DNA of 64,000 bases from Cellulomonas_A sp047229345 (GCF_047229345.1 NZ_JBFTER010000005.1:1-64000), one strand, 5' to 3'; shown: positions 27,358-36,405, numbered from the stretch's first letter. Program-made: numbers and translations. The notes: generated by a model not told the origin, from the letters alone.

Positions 27358-28644
27358 TCAGAAACCGGTGCCCGTGAGCTCCGGGTAGTGGGTCCGGAAC
27401 TTGCGCACCTGGTTGACCAGCGCGAGCGTCACGTACGCGACGCGCTTGGGCCCGGCGTCCTGGGCGTACCGCAGCGGGTGCGCGACGGCGCCCGCCTTGA
27501 TCAGGCCCTTGACCTTGGCCGCGAGGGCCGGGTCCGCGACGTACTTCAGCAGCAGCCGGTGCGGGACGATCGCGTAGAGGATCTCCTTCTCGACGACGAC
27601 CGGCTCGACGGCACGGCCCTCGACGCGGTCCTCGACGAGGAAGCGCATCGGGTTCGCCCCGGCGGCCGTCACGTAGTAGTTGTTCCGGCCGATGCGCGGG
27701 TTGACCTCGAAGAAGCGGTACGACCCGTCACGCGGGTCCACCTTGACGTCGAAGTTGGCGAAGCCGACGTACCCGGTCTCGGTGAGGAAGCGCCGGGCCT
27801 GCTCGAGCATCGGGTCGATGCGCGTCGTGATCATCGCCGCAGGGTTCCCGAGGCCGGACGGCGTGTGCTCCTCGAGGAGCACGTGCGCCGAGCACAGCAG
27901 CGTGATCTGCCCGCGGCTGTCGACGTACGCGGTGATCGAGCGCATCTGCGTGTCGTCGCCCGGGATGAGCTCCTGGACCACGAACCGGCCGCGGAACCCG
28001 GCGCCGGCGAGCGAGACCCAGAGCTGGTCGAGCTCGGCGGGCTCGCTGATCTCGAAGACCTTCTTCTTGCCCTCGAACTCGACGTCCTGGTAGTCCGCGC
28101 TGCTCGCCGCCTTCGCGATGAGCGGGTACGTGATGCCGGCCGGGACCGGCACGGGCTGCCACCCGGGCTCGCCGGCGTGGGCGAAGTCCTGCACGACGGT
28201 GCGGGGCACCGAGATGCCGATCCGCTCGCAGATCTCCGCGAACGTCGCCTTGTCGGAGATCTGGTCGAGCAGCTCGGCGCTCAGGAACGGGACCACGTAG
28301 TACGGCTCGAGCTCGTCGCGGTGCTGCACGACGACGCGGACCAGCCAGTCCGAGTTCGCCATGAGCACGAGCCGCCGGCCCGAGAGGCCGCGCGCGACCT
28401 CGACGAGCTTGTCCACGAGCTGGCGCGGGTCGTGCCCGTCGGCGACGAGCACGTTGTCGACGATGCGCGAGTCGGCGACGGGGCCGAGGGCCGCACCGCT
28501 CACGACGATCGAGCGGACGCCGTAGGCCTCGTGGAACGAGCGCGCGAGGGCGTAGACGCCGATGTCGGCGCCGAGGATCACGGGCTGGAGCGGGCCGGTC
28601 GACGCCGTGAGGGCGTCGACCGGCTCGCGTGCGGTGTCGCTCAC
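27358..28644 (-). CDS. ATP-grasp carboxylate-amine ligase resembling D-aspartate ligase
   Basis: 428 residues; GTG at 28644 overlaps the gnd stop by four bases. The order of motifs follows Enterococcus D-aspartate ligase (Aslfm): VILGADIGVYALARSFHEAYG at about 20, FLSAELLDQISDKATFAEICE, VEFEGKKKVFEI, FVVQELIPGDDTQMRSITAYVD, SAHVLLEEHTPSGLGNPAAM, YVGFANFDVKVDPRDGSYRFFEVNPRIGRNNYYVT. That enzyme adds D-Asp to the peptidoglycan stem amino group. Cellulomonas-type walls (A4beta, ornithine with D-Glu or D-Asp) need such a ligase, so a cross-bridge role is likely. Similar ligases act on other substrates, so the acceptor is inferred. It is coupled to a pentose-phosphate gene, which is unexpected. 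Confidence 0.85.
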   Translation of the reverse strand: MSDTAREPVDALTASTGPLQPVILGADIGVYALARSFHEAYGVRSIVVSGAALGPVADSRIVDNVLVADGHDPRQLVDKLVEVARGLSGRRLVLMANSDWLVRVVVQHRDELEPYYVVPFLSAELLDQISDKATFAEICERIGISVPRTVVQDFAHAGEPGWQPVPVPAGITYPLIAKAASSADYQDVEFEGKKKVFEISEPAELDQLWVSLAGAGFRGRFVVQELIPGDDTQMRSITAYVDSRGQITLLCSAHVLLEEHTPSGLGNPAAMITTRIDPMLEQARRFLTETGYVGFANFDVKVDPRDGSYRFFEVNPRIGRNNYYVTAAGANPMRFLVEDRVEGRAVEPVVVEKEILYAIVPHRLLLKYVADPALAAKVKGLIKAGAVAHPLRYAQDAGPKRVAYVTLALVNQVRKFRTHYPELTGTGF

Positions 28645-30083
28645 GCGTTGCTCTCGGTGCGGTCGAGGGTCCACTCGGTGTGGAAGGTGCCCTCGCGGTC
28701 GGTGCGGCGGTAGGTGTGGGCGCCGAAGAAGTCGCGCTGGGCCTGGATCAGGTTCGCGGGCAGGCGCTCGGCGCGGACCCCGTCGTAGTAGGCCAGGGAG
28801 GAGGAGAACGCGGGGGTCGGGACGCCGGCGAACGCGGCGGCGGCCACGATCCGGCGCCAGGCGCCCACGCCGTTGCCGACGGCCCCGACGAAGTAGGGGT
28901 CGGCCAGCAGCAGGGGCAGGTTCGCGTCGCGCTGGTAGGCCTCGGTGATCCGGTTGAGGAACCGGGCCCGGATGATGCACCCGCCCCGCCAGATCCGGGC
29001 CATCGCACCCCGGTCGATGCCCCACCCGAACTCCGCCGACGCGGCGGCGATCTGGTCGAAGCCCTGGGAGTACGCGACGACCTTCGAGGCATACAGGGCC
29101 AGGCGCACGTCCTCGACGAACGCGTCCCGGTCGGCGACCTCGAACGGGCTCGTGCCCGCCACCAGCGTGCCGGCCGCGGCGGTGCGCTGCGGGACCGACC
29201 CGGACAGGGCCCGGGCGAACGTCGCCTCCGCGATCCCGGTGATCGGCACCCCCAGGTCGAGCGCGTTCTGCACGGTCCAGCGCCCGGTGCCCTTCTGCTC
29301 GGCCTGGTCGAGCACGATGTCGACGAACGCCTGACCGGTCGCCGCGTCGACGTGCGAGAGCACGTCGGCGGTGATCTCGATCAGGAAGGACTCCAGGTCC
29401 CCCTCGTTCCAGGTCCGGAAGATCTCCCCGATCTCCGCCGCGCTCGCGCCCAGGCCCTGCTTGAGCAGGTCGTAGGCCTCCGCGATGAGCTGCATGTCGG
29501 CGTACTCGATGCCGTTGTGCACCATCTTCACGAAGTGCCCCGCACCCTCCGGCCCCACATACGTGCAGCACGGCACCCCGTCGACCTTCGCGGCGATGTC
29601 CTCCAGGATCGGCCCGAGCACCGCATAGGACTCCCGCGACCCACCCGGCATGATCGACGGGCCCAGCAGCGCCCCCTCCTCACCGCCCGAGACCCCGGAG
29701 CCGACGAAGTGCAGGCCGTGGGCCTTCAGCTCACCCTCCCGGCGCACCGTGTCCGGGAAGTGCGCGTTCCCCGCATCGATCACGATGTCGCCCGCCTCCA
29801 GCAGCGGGACCAGCTCGGCGATGACCGCGTCGGTCGCCGGGCCGGCCTTGACCATGATCACGACCTTGCGCGGGCGCTCCAGGGACGCCACGAAATCGGC
29901 CATCGACTCCGAGGCCACGAACGTCCCCTCGTCCCCGTGGTCCGCGACCAGCGACTCGGTCTTCGCGTAGGACCGGTTGTGCACCGCGACCGTGTACCCG
30001 TGCCGCGCGAAGTTCCGCGCCAGGTTCCGACCCATCACAGCCAGACCCGTCACACCGATCTGAGCAGTTCCTTCTACGGACAT
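28641..30083 (-). CDS. gndA: 6-phosphogluconate dehydrogenase, decarboxylating (NADP-type, long form)
   Basis: 480 residues, the length of the long (GndA) form. Oxidises 6-phosphogluconate to ribulose 5-phosphate. Rossmann GLAVMGRNLARNFARHGYTVAVHNRSYAKTES (the NRS-K pattern fits NADP), MVKAGPATDAVI, VGSGVSGGEEGALLGPSIMPGG, FVKMVHNGIEYADMQLIAEAYDLL catalytic Lys/Asn, QNALDLGVPITGIAEATFARA, WRGGCIIRARFLNRI, and C-terminal FFGAHTYRRTDREGTFHTEW. Ribosome site AAGGAG nine bases before the ATG. Stop overlaps the ATP-grasp gene start. Confidence 0.97.
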   Translation of the reverse strand: MSVEGTAQIGVTGLAVMGRNLARNFARHGYTVAVHNRSYAKTESLVADHGDEGTFVASESMADFVASLERPRKVVIMVKAGPATDAVIAELVPLLEAGDIVIDAGNAHFPDTVRREGELKAHGLHFVGSGVSGGEEGALLGPSIMPGGSRESYAVLGPILEDIAAKVDGVPCCTYVGPEGAGHFVKMVHNGIEYADMQLIAEAYDLLKQGLGASAAEIGEIFRTWNEGDLESFLIEITADVLSHVDAATGQAFVDIVLDQAEQKGTGRWTVQNALDLGVPITGIAEATFARALSGSVPQRTAAAGTLVAGTSPFEVADRDAFVEDVRLALYASKVVAYSQGFDQIAAASAEFGWGIDRGAMARIWRGGCIIRARFLNRITEAYQRDANLPLLLADPYFVGAVGNGVGAWRRIVAAAAFAGVPTPAFSSSLAYYDGVRAERLPANLIQAQRDFFGAHTYRRTDREGTFHTEWTLDRTESNA

Positions 30084-30231
30084 ACGCGCGGTACTCCTTC
30101 GTCGGGGACGCCCGGGCCGGGAGCTGCACTCCGAACGGGCGGGCCGGTTTGTGCTGATGCGCCGGTCAGCCTAGTGGCGCAACGACACGCGCGACGCGGC
30201 GTGCCGAACGGCAAGACCGCACCCCCGCACG

Positions 30232-30244
30232 TAGTCTCGCTCGC
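30232..30244 (+). promoter_or_regulatory. Leaderless-type -10 for DUF3000 gene
   Basis: TAGTCT (30232-30237), then seven bases to the GTG at 30245, and no ribosome site. Geometry matches a transcript starting at the start codon. Confidence 0.6.
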
Positions 30245-30829
30245 GTGACACCAGCCGGTTCAGGGCCCGCTCCGCCGGAGTTCCTGCGCGCACTGCGATC
30301 GCTCCGTGACGTGCAGCTGCGCCCCGAGATCCGCCTCGAGGAGGTGCCCGGTCCGGCGCGCATCGCGCCCTGGACGGCGGCCCTCACGGCCGAGGTGCGC
30401 GCGAGCCGGCGCGACCCCGACGCGATCGAGCTCGCCTCCGGGCGCTTCGTGGTGCTGCACGACCCCGAGGGCCAGGAGGCGTGGCACGGGACGTTCCGCC
30501 TCGTGACCCTCGTACGCGCGACGCTGGAGCCCGAGGTCGGCGCCGACCCGATGCTCGCCGAGGTCGCCTGGAGCTGGTTCGCCGACGCGCTCGCGAGCGC
30601 CGGCCTCGACGCGCACGCCGCCGGGGGGACCGTGACCCGGGTCCTGTCGCAGAGCTTCGGCGCGCTCGACGAGCGGCCGGAGCAGGTCGAGCTCGAGGTG
30701 CGGGCGAGCTGGACGGCCCGCGACGAGGACCTCGGCCCGCACCTGCGCGCGTGGGGCACGCTGCTGTGCACGACGGCGGGCCTCCCGCCGCTCCCCGCCG
30801 GGGTCGTCCCGCTCCCGAGGCGTCGATGA
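30245..30829 (+). CDS. DUF3000 family protein
   Basis: 194 residues. PPEFLRALRSLRDVQLRPEIRLEEVPGPARIAPWTAALTAEV, GRFVVLHDPEGQEAWHGTFRLVTLVRA and a middle AEVAWSWFADAL, then SFGALDERPEQVELEVRASWT identify DUF3000, an actinobacteria-specific family of unknown function. No membrane segment. It is followed by the WhiI-like regulator, RNase D and fadAB, the same order as in Streptomyces and, in part, mycobacteria, which suggests an ancestral block. Confidence 0.92.
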   Translation: MTPAGSGPAPPEFLRALRSLRDVQLRPEIRLEEVPGPARIAPWTAALTAEVRASRRDPDAIELASGRFVVLHDPEGQEAWHGTFRLVTLVRATLEPEVGADPMLAEVAWSWFADALASAGLDAHAAGGTVTRVLSQSFGALDERPEQVELEVRASWTARDEDLGPHLRAWGTLLCTTAGLPPLPAGVVPLPRRR

Positions 30830-30928
30830 CGCGCCGCCGGAACAAGTAGCCCCGCCGAACCGCTCAAGGTGGGGGATGGTGCGGCCGATGGTCTTGTACG
30901 TGCCGGAAACATCCCCGGGGAGACCTAC

Positions 30929-31474
30929 GTGAGCATCGAGCCGTTGCGCCGCACCGCGCCCACCCTGCGGGGTGTGCAGCCGCGTGCCGGAGAGCGCGCA
31001 TCCCTCGTCAGCGCCGACCGCGCTGCCGGCGCGCCCGCCCAGCGGCGCGCCCTCGGCCAGATGTGCGTGGTCGTGTCCGACCTCGCCGACGGTGACGGGC
31101 AGGTCCTCGTCCGCAACCTGCGGCGTCGCGGGTCCGGCCGGGTCATCCTGCTGGCCCGTCGTGCGAGCCGGCGTGAGCTCGTCGGCCTCCTCGCGGGGGG
31201 CCTGCGCGGCGCCGTCGCGTCCGAGGCCCACACGACGCTGACCCAGGTCCCGCCGCCCGCGCAGTTCGTGCGGGACCGCCCCGAGCTGACCGCACGCGAG
31301 CTCGGTGTCCTCAAGCTCGTCGCGGACGGCTGCAGCAACCGCCGGATCGGCGAGCTGCTCGGCCTGTCGGCCCTGACGGTCAAGAGCCACCTCGCGCGCA
31401 TCTCGCGCAAGCTCGGCACCGGCGACCGGGCCGCGCTCGTCGCGATCTCGATCCGGACGGGCCTGCTCGACTGA
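30929..31474 (+). CDS. Orphan LuxR/NarL-type regulator with degenerate receiver (WhiI-like by synteny)
   Basis: 181 residues from GTG 30929 behind GGGGAG; GTG 30869 in frame is an alternative. C-terminal HTH LTARELGVLKLVADGCSNRRIGELLGLSALTVKSHLARISRKLGTGDRAALV is a clear LuxR/GerE domain. The N-terminal ~100 residues resemble a receiver in length but have no Asp triad or phospho-acceptor Asp pocket, so it is probably phosphorylation-independent. There is no histidine kinase nearby. In Streptomyces coelicolor the regulator at this position, between the DUF3000 and RNase D/fad genes, is WhiI, as I recall. Function outside sporulating species is not known to me. Confidence 0.82.
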   Translation: MSIEPLRRTAPTLRGVQPRAGERASLVSADRAAGAPAQRRALGQMCVVVSDLADGDGQVLVRNLRRRGSGRVILLARRASRRELVGLLAGGLRGAVASEAHTTLTQVPPPAQFVRDRPELTARELGVLKLVADGCSNRRIGELLGLSALTVKSHLARISRKLGTGDRAALVAISIRTGLLD

Positions 31475-31582
31475 GAGCGCGCCCGCACGTGCCCGCCCGT
31501 GCGGCGGTCCCGTGAGCGACCCCACACCACCTCGGCCGCGCCCGGCTGCGCGCGCCCGCGCGGCGGCGGGCCGCGGAACCCC

Positions 31583-31595
31583 TACGGTGGAGGTC
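31583..31595 (+). promoter_or_regulatory. Leaderless-type -10 for the RNase D gene
   Basis: TACGGT (31583-31588) followed by seven bases and ATG at 31596. A GGAGG overlaps the spacer only two bases before the ATG, too close to be a normal ribosome site. Confidence 0.55.
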
Positions 31596-32882
31596 ATGCT
31601 TCCCGATCGACCGTCCGGCGACCCTGCGGTGCAGGTCCCCGCCGACGACGCCGTCGACGTGGCCGTGCCCGAGGCACCGGTCGTCGTCGCACTCACCGAA
31701 CCCCGCGAGGGCGTCCCCCCGGTCGTCGAGACCCCGGACGAGCTCGCGCGCGTCGTGGCGCTCTTCGAGGCCGGCACCGGGCCGGTCGCCGTCGACGCCG
31801 AGCGCGCCTCCGGCTACCGCTACGGCCAGCGGACGTACCTCGTGCAGGTGCGCCGCGAGGGTGCGGGCACCGCGCTCATCGACCCGATCGCGCTGCCGGA
31901 CCTGTCGTCGCTGTCCCGCGCGCTCGTCGGCGTCGAGTGGGTCCTGCACGCGGCGTCGCAGGACCTGCCCGGGCTCGCCGAGCAGGGCATGACGCCGACC
32001 CGCATCTTCGACACCGAGCTCGGTGCCCGCCTGCTCGGGCTCGAGCGCGTCGGCCTCGCGGCCGTCGTGGCGGAGCTGCTCGGCCTCGGCCTGGCCAAGG
32101 AGCACTCGGCGGTCGACTGGTCGACGCGCCCGCTGCCGGGCGAGTGGCTGCGCTACGCGGCGCTCGACGTCGAGGTGCTCGTGGAGCTGCGCGCGGTGCT
32201 CGCCGAGCGTCTGGCCGTCGCGGGCAAGGCCGAGTGGGCCGCGCAGGAGTTCGAGGCCGTGCGTCTCGCTCCCCCGCCGCCCCCGCGCGTCGAGCCCTGG
32301 CGCCGGGTCTCGGGGCTGCACGCGGTGCGCGACGCCCGGCGGCTCGCCGTCGTCCGCTCGCTGTGGACGACGCGCGACGACAACGCCCGCCAGCGCGACA
32401 TCTCCCCGGGGCGCGTCCTGCCCGAACACGCGATCGTCGCAGCCGCCCAGGCGCTCCCCCGGTCCGTCCCCCAGCTCGTCGCGCTCCCGGCGTTCTCGGG
32501 CAAGGGCACCCGGCGCCGTGCCGCGCTGTGGCAGCACGCGATCGACGAGGCACTGGCCCTCCCGGAGTCGGAGCTGCCGTCGGTGCGCGGGCCCAAGAGC
32601 GACGCTCCCCCGCCGCCGCGCGCGTGGGCCGACCGGGACCCCGCGGCCGCCGCCCGGCTCACGGCGGCGCGCGACGTGATGACGGCGCTCTCGGCCGAGG
32701 TGGACGTCCCGGCGGAGAACCTGCTGCAGCCCGACCTGCTGCGCCGCCTCTGCTGGTCGCCGCCTCCGACGCTCGACGCCGCGGCGGTCGCCGACACGCT
32801 GCGGTCCGGTGGTGCGCGCGAGTGGCAGGTCGAGCTCGCGGTGCCGCGGCTCGCGGAGGCGTTCGCGGCGGTCTCGGCCTGA
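31596..32882 (+). CDS. Ribonuclease D-like 3'-5' exonuclease with HRDC domain
   Basis: 428 residues from the ATG at 31596, chosen for the TACGGT box; a longer frame opens at 31512. DEDDy exonuclease motifs: VAVDAERASGYRYGQRTYLVQV (DxE), VEWVLHAASQDLPGLAEQG (D), and LRYAALDVEVLVEL (YxxxD). The C-terminal part has an HRDC-type helical domain (PEHAIVAAAQALPRSVPQLVALPAF). It trims structured RNA 3' ends, probably in tRNA and rRNA maturation. Located in the conserved DUF3000-regulator-RNase D-fadAB order. Confidence 0.92.
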   Translation: MLPDRPSGDPAVQVPADDAVDVAVPEAPVVVALTEPREGVPPVVETPDELARVVALFEAGTGPVAVDAERASGYRYGQRTYLVQVRREGAGTALIDPIALPDLSSLSRALVGVEWVLHAASQDLPGLAEQGMTPTRIFDTELGARLLGLERVGLAAVVAELLGLGLAKEHSAVDWSTRPLPGEWLRYAALDVEVLVELRAVLAERLAVAGKAEWAAQEFEAVRLAPPPPPRVEPWRRVSGLHAVRDARRLAVVRSLWTTRDDNARQRDISPGRVLPEHAIVAAAQALPRSVPQLVALPAFSGKGTRRRAALWQHAIDEALALPESELPSVRGPKSDAPPPPRAWADRDPAAAARLTAARDVMTALSAEVDVPAENLLQPDLLRRLCWSPPPTLDAAAVADTLRSGGAREWQVELAVPRLAEAFAAVSA

Positions 32883-32904
32883 CGGCCTCGGGCGGAGGCG
32901 CGAT

Positions 32905-32946
32905 GTTACTGTTCGGTAACTTGGCTGACGCGGGACGTACGTCCCG
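32905..32946. promoter_or_regulatory. Two palindromic operators upstream of fadA
   Basis: First, GTTAC (32905-32909) - TGTTCG - GTAAC (32916-32920). Second, a perfect 16-base palindrome CGGGACGTACGTCCCG at 32931-32946, directly followed by a further GTAAC. They lie 65-106 bases before the fadA ATG in a stretch unusually rich in A/T for this genome. A TetR-family fatty-acid regulator is the obvious candidate binder, but no regulator gene is adjacent. Confidence 0.6.
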
Positions 32947-33010
32947 GTAACGTCGGCCCTCGCCGGCCCGCCTGGGTCGGCAGGACACCGTCGTCCCGCC
33001 TGGAGGTCCG

Positions 33011-34267
33011 ATGCCGCGCGCATCCGCCCGGTCCGTCCGTCCCGTCGTCTTCGTCGAGGGTGTGCGCACGCCGTTCGGCCGTGCCCGTCCCGACGGTCTG
33101 TACGCGCACACCCGCGCCGACGACCTCGCCGTCAAGACGGTCCGGGAGATCCTGAGGCGCCACCCCGAGCTGCCGCCCGAGCGCATCGACGAGGTCGCCG
33201 TGGCGGCCACGACCCAGACCGGCGACCAGGGGCTCACGCTCGGCCGCACGGTCGGCGTGCTGTCCGGGCTCCCCGAGACCGTCCCCGGGTACGCGATCGA
33301 CCGCATGTGCGCGGGCGCCATGACCGCCGTGACCACCGTCGCCTCGGGCATCGGCGTCGGCGGCCTCGACGTCGCGCTCGCCGGGGGCGTCGAGCACATG
33401 GGCCGGCACCCGATGGGCTTCGACGCCGACCCCAACCCGCGGTTCGTAGCCGAGCGGCTCGTCGCCGCCGACGCCCTCAACATGGGCAACACCGCCGAGA
33501 ACCTGCACGACCGCTTCCCCGAGCTGACCCGCGAGCGCGCCGACGCGTACGGCGTCGCGAGCCAGGAGAAGTACGCGGCCGCGCTCGCCGCCGGCCAGAT
33601 CGACCCCGACCTCGTCTACGTCGCGACGCGCGACCCCGAGCGCGGCTGGGGCCTCGCGACCGCCGACGAGCCGCCGCGCCCGGGGACACGGCTCGAGGAC
33701 GTCCGTGACCTGAAGACCCCGTTCCGCGCGGGCGGCCGGGTCACCGCCGCGACGTCCGCGCCGCTCACGGACGGCGCTGCGTCGTGCCTGCTCGCGGCGG
33801 AGGACACGGCCGAGGAGCTCGGGCTCGCCGCACGCATGCGCATGGTGTCGTTCGCCTACGCGGGCGTCGACCCGGCGGTCATGGGCATCGGCCCGGTCCC
33901 CGCGACGCAGCGCGCGCTCGCCCGGGCGGGCCTGACGATCGAGGACATCGGGCTGTTCGAGGTCAACGAGGCGTTCGCCGTCCAAGTGCTCGCGTTCCTC
34001 GACGCGTTCGGGATCGCCGACGACGACCCGCGCGTCAACCCGTACGGCGGCGCGATCGCCGTCGGCCACCCGCTCGCGTCGTCAGGCGTGCGCCTCATGA
34101 CCCAGCTCGCGCGCCAGTTCGCCGAGCAGCCCGACGTCCGCTACGGGCTCACGACCATGTGCGTCGGCCTCGGGCAGGGCGGCACCGTGATCTGGGAGAA
34201 CCCGCACCACCCCGACTACGACGGCGTGCGCCCCGCCGCCGCGACGACCTCCGGGAGCGCCCGATGA
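33011..34267 (+). CDS. fadA: Acetyl-CoA C-acyltransferase (3-ketoacyl-CoA thiolase)
   Basis: 418 residues, ATG at 33011 behind GGAGG. Thiolytic cleavage at the end of each beta-oxidation cycle. Active-site Cys in YAIDRMCAGAMTAV near residue 97, GGVEHMGRHPMG, EVNEAFAVQVLAF, NPYGGAIAVGHPLASSGVRL (His), and the second Cys in TTMCVGLGQGGTVIW near 382. Coupled to fadB by an ATGA overlap, forming the alpha/beta trifunctional pair. Confidence 0.96.
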   Translation: MPRASARSVRPVVFVEGVRTPFGRARPDGLYAHTRADDLAVKTVREILRRHPELPPERIDEVAVAATTQTGDQGLTLGRTVGVLSGLPETVPGYAIDRMCAGAMTAVTTVASGIGVGGLDVALAGGVEHMGRHPMGFDADPNPRFVAERLVAADALNMGNTAENLHDRFPELTRERADAYGVASQEKYAAALAAGQIDPDLVYVATRDPERGWGLATADEPPRPGTRLEDVRDLKTPFRAGGRVTAATSAPLTDGAASCLLAAEDTAEELGLAARMRMVSFAYAGVDPAVMGIGPVPATQRALARAGLTIEDIGLFEVNEAFAVQVLAFLDAFGIADDDPRVNPYGGAIAVGHPLASSGVRLMTQLARQFAEQPDVRYGLTTMCVGLGQGGTVIWENPHHPDYDGVRPAAATTSGSAR

Positions 34268-36405
34268 GCACCCCCACGACCGAGAACGCCCCTCGTCCCG
34301 AGCGCGTGACGCACGCGCTCGTCCGCGACGTGACGCTCCCCCGCGGTGCGGGCACGCTCGCGCTCGTCACGCTCGACAACGGCTTCGACCACACCAAGCC
34401 GACGACGCTCGGCCCGGGCGGGCTCACCGAGCTCCAGGCCGCGCTGCGGGCGCAGCAGGCGCGCGCCGCGGCGGGCGAGATCGTCGCCGTGGCCGTGACC
34501 GGCAAGCCGTACTACCTCGCCGCCGGGGCCGACCTCACGCTGGTCTCGTCCCTGAGCGACCCCGCCGACGCCCGGATGATCGCCGAGCTCGGGCACGCGA
34601 CGTACCGGCTGCTCGGGGAGATGGGCGTCCCGACGTTCGCCTACGTCAACGGCGCGGCGCTCGGCGGCGGGCTCGAGGTCGCGCTGGCGTGCACCTACCG
34701 GACCGTCGCGTCCGACGTGACCGCGCTCGCGCTGCCCGAGGTGTTCCTCGGGCTCGTGCCGGGCTGGGGCGGCTGCTACCACCTGCCGCACCTCGTCGGG
34801 GTCCGGCGCGCGCTCGAGCTGATCCTCACGCGGCCGCTCGCGAACAACCGCATGACGAAGGCGGCCGAGGCGCTCGAGCTCGGCGTCGCCGACGCGCTGT
34901 TCGAGGCTGCCGACTTCCTCGAGCAGTCGCTCTCCTGGACGGCGGACGTGCTCGCGGGGCGCGTCGTGCCGGAGCGGCGCGAGATCGAGAGCCAGGAGGA
35001 GTGGGACGCGGTCGTCGCGGGCGCCCGCGCCCAGCTCGACGCACGCCTGCACGGCGCCAAGCAGTCCCCGTACCGCGCGCTCGACCTCGTCGCGGCGGCC
35101 CGCACCGCCGACCGCGACCAGGCGTTCACGGCCGAGGACGACGCGCTCGCCGAGCTCATCATGTCCGACGAGCTGCGCGCCGGGCTGTACGCGTTCGACC
35201 TCACGACCCGGCGCGCGCGCAAGCCCGAGGGTGCCCCGGCGCCCGAGCTCGCGCGTCCCGTGCGGTCGGTCGGCATCGTCGGCGCCGGGCTCATGGCCGG
35301 GCAGCTCGCGGTGCTCGTCGCCCGGCGCCTGCGCGTGCCCGTGGTCATGCGGGAGGTGTCCGACGAGCGCGTCGAGGCCGGGCTCGCGGGGATCCGCCGG
35401 CTCGTCGAGGGCCAGGCCGCGAAGGGCCGGATCTCGGCCGACGAGGCGAACCGGGTGCTCGCGTCGATCTCGGTGAGCACCGACCTGTCGACGCTCGCCG
35501 GTGCCGACCTCGTGATCGAGGCGGTCACCGAGGTGATGAGCCTCAAGCAGCGCGTGTTCGCCGAGCTCGAGGACATCATCGCCGACGACGCGGTGCTCGC
35601 GACGAACACGTCGGCGCTGTCCGTCACCGAGATGTCGGCGCACCTGCGCCACCCGGAGCGGGTGGTCGGCATCCACTTCTTCAACCCCGTCGCGCAGATG
35701 CCGCTCATCGAGGTCGTCCGCACGGGCGTCTCGACCGACCAGGCGGTCGCGACGGCGTTCGCGCTGGCCAAGGGGCTCGGCAAGACCGCCGTCGGCGTGG
35801 CCGACCGCCCGGGCTTCGTGGTCAACCGGCTGCTGCTGCGGATGCTCGCGGAGGTCGCCGGCGCGGTCGAGGGCGGCACGCCGGTGCAGGTCGCCGACGT
35901 CGCGCTGCGCCCGCTCGGGCTGCCGATGGGGCCGTTCGCGCTCATCCAGCTCGTGGGGCTGCCGGTCGCGCTGCACGTGCTCGAGTCCCTGCACGCCGAC
36001 CTCGGTGACCGCTACCCGCTGTCCCCCGGCCTGTCCCGGCTGGCCGAGGCGGGTCGGCGCGTCGTGCCCGAGCCCGACGGCCGGGGCAGCGAGCACGCGG
36101 TGGACCCGGCGATCCAGGACGCCTTCCCGGCGGTCGGCGCCGAGGGCGCGCTCGACGAGCAGGGCGTGCGCGACGCGGTGCTCGCGGGTCTCGCGCAGGA
36201 GATCGGGCTCATGCTCGACGAGGGCGTCGTGGCCACGCCCGAGCAGATCGACCTGTGCATGGTGCTCGGCGCGGGCTGGCCGTTCCACCTCGGCGGCATC
36301 ACGCCGTACCTCGACCGCACCGGCTGGTCCGAGCGCGCTGCGGGGCGCCGGTTCCTGCCGCCGGGTCGCGCGGACGTGCCCGCGCAGGTGGCCTCCTCGG
36401 TCTGA
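34264..36405 (+). CDS. fadB: Fatty-acid oxidation complex alpha subunit (enoyl-CoA hydratase / 3-hydroxyacyl-CoA dehydrogenase)
   Basis: 713 residues. N-terminal crotonase domain: VTGKPYYLAAGADLTLVSSL, FAYVNGAALGGGLEVALAC (oxyanion hole) and LPEVFLGLVPGWGGCYHLPHLVG. From about 335 the dehydrogenase: VGIVGAGLMAGQLAVLVARRL (the usual GAGxMGxG here reads GAGLMAGQ), ATNTSALSVTEMSAHLRHPERVVGIHFFNPVAQMPLIEVV with catalytic His and Asn, VGVADRPGFVVNRLL and a C-terminal duplicated helical domain. Performs hydration and oxidation steps of beta-oxidation with the FadA partner. A strong hairpin follows. Confidence 0.96.
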   Translation: MSTPTTENAPRPERVTHALVRDVTLPRGAGTLALVTLDNGFDHTKPTTLGPGGLTELQAALRAQQARAAAGEIVAVAVTGKPYYLAAGADLTLVSSLSDPADARMIAELGHATYRLLGEMGVPTFAYVNGAALGGGLEVALACTYRTVASDVTALALPEVFLGLVPGWGGCYHLPHLVGVRRALELILTRPLANNRMTKAAEALELGVADALFEAADFLEQSLSWTADVLAGRVVPERREIESQEEWDAVVAGARAQLDARLHGAKQSPYRALDLVAAARTADRDQAFTAEDDALAELIMSDELRAGLYAFDLTTRRARKPEGAPAPELARPVRSVGIVGAGLMAGQLAVLVARRLRVPVVMREVSDERVEAGLAGIRRLVEGQAAKGRISADEANRVLASISVSTDLSTLAGADLVIEAVTEVMSLKQRVFAELEDIIADDAVLATNTSALSVTEMSAHLRHPERVVGIHFFNPVAQMPLIEVVRTGVSTDQAVATAFALAKGLGKTAVGVADRPGFVVNRLLLRMLAEVAGAVEGGTPVQVADVALRPLGLPMGPFALIQLVGLPVALHVLESLHADLGDRYPLSPGLSRLAEAGRRVVPEPDGRGSEHAVDPAIQDAFPAVGAEGALDEQGVRDAVLAGLAQEIGLMLDEGVVATPEQIDLCMVLGAGWPFHLGGITPYLDRTGWSERAAGRRFLPPGRADVPAQVASSV

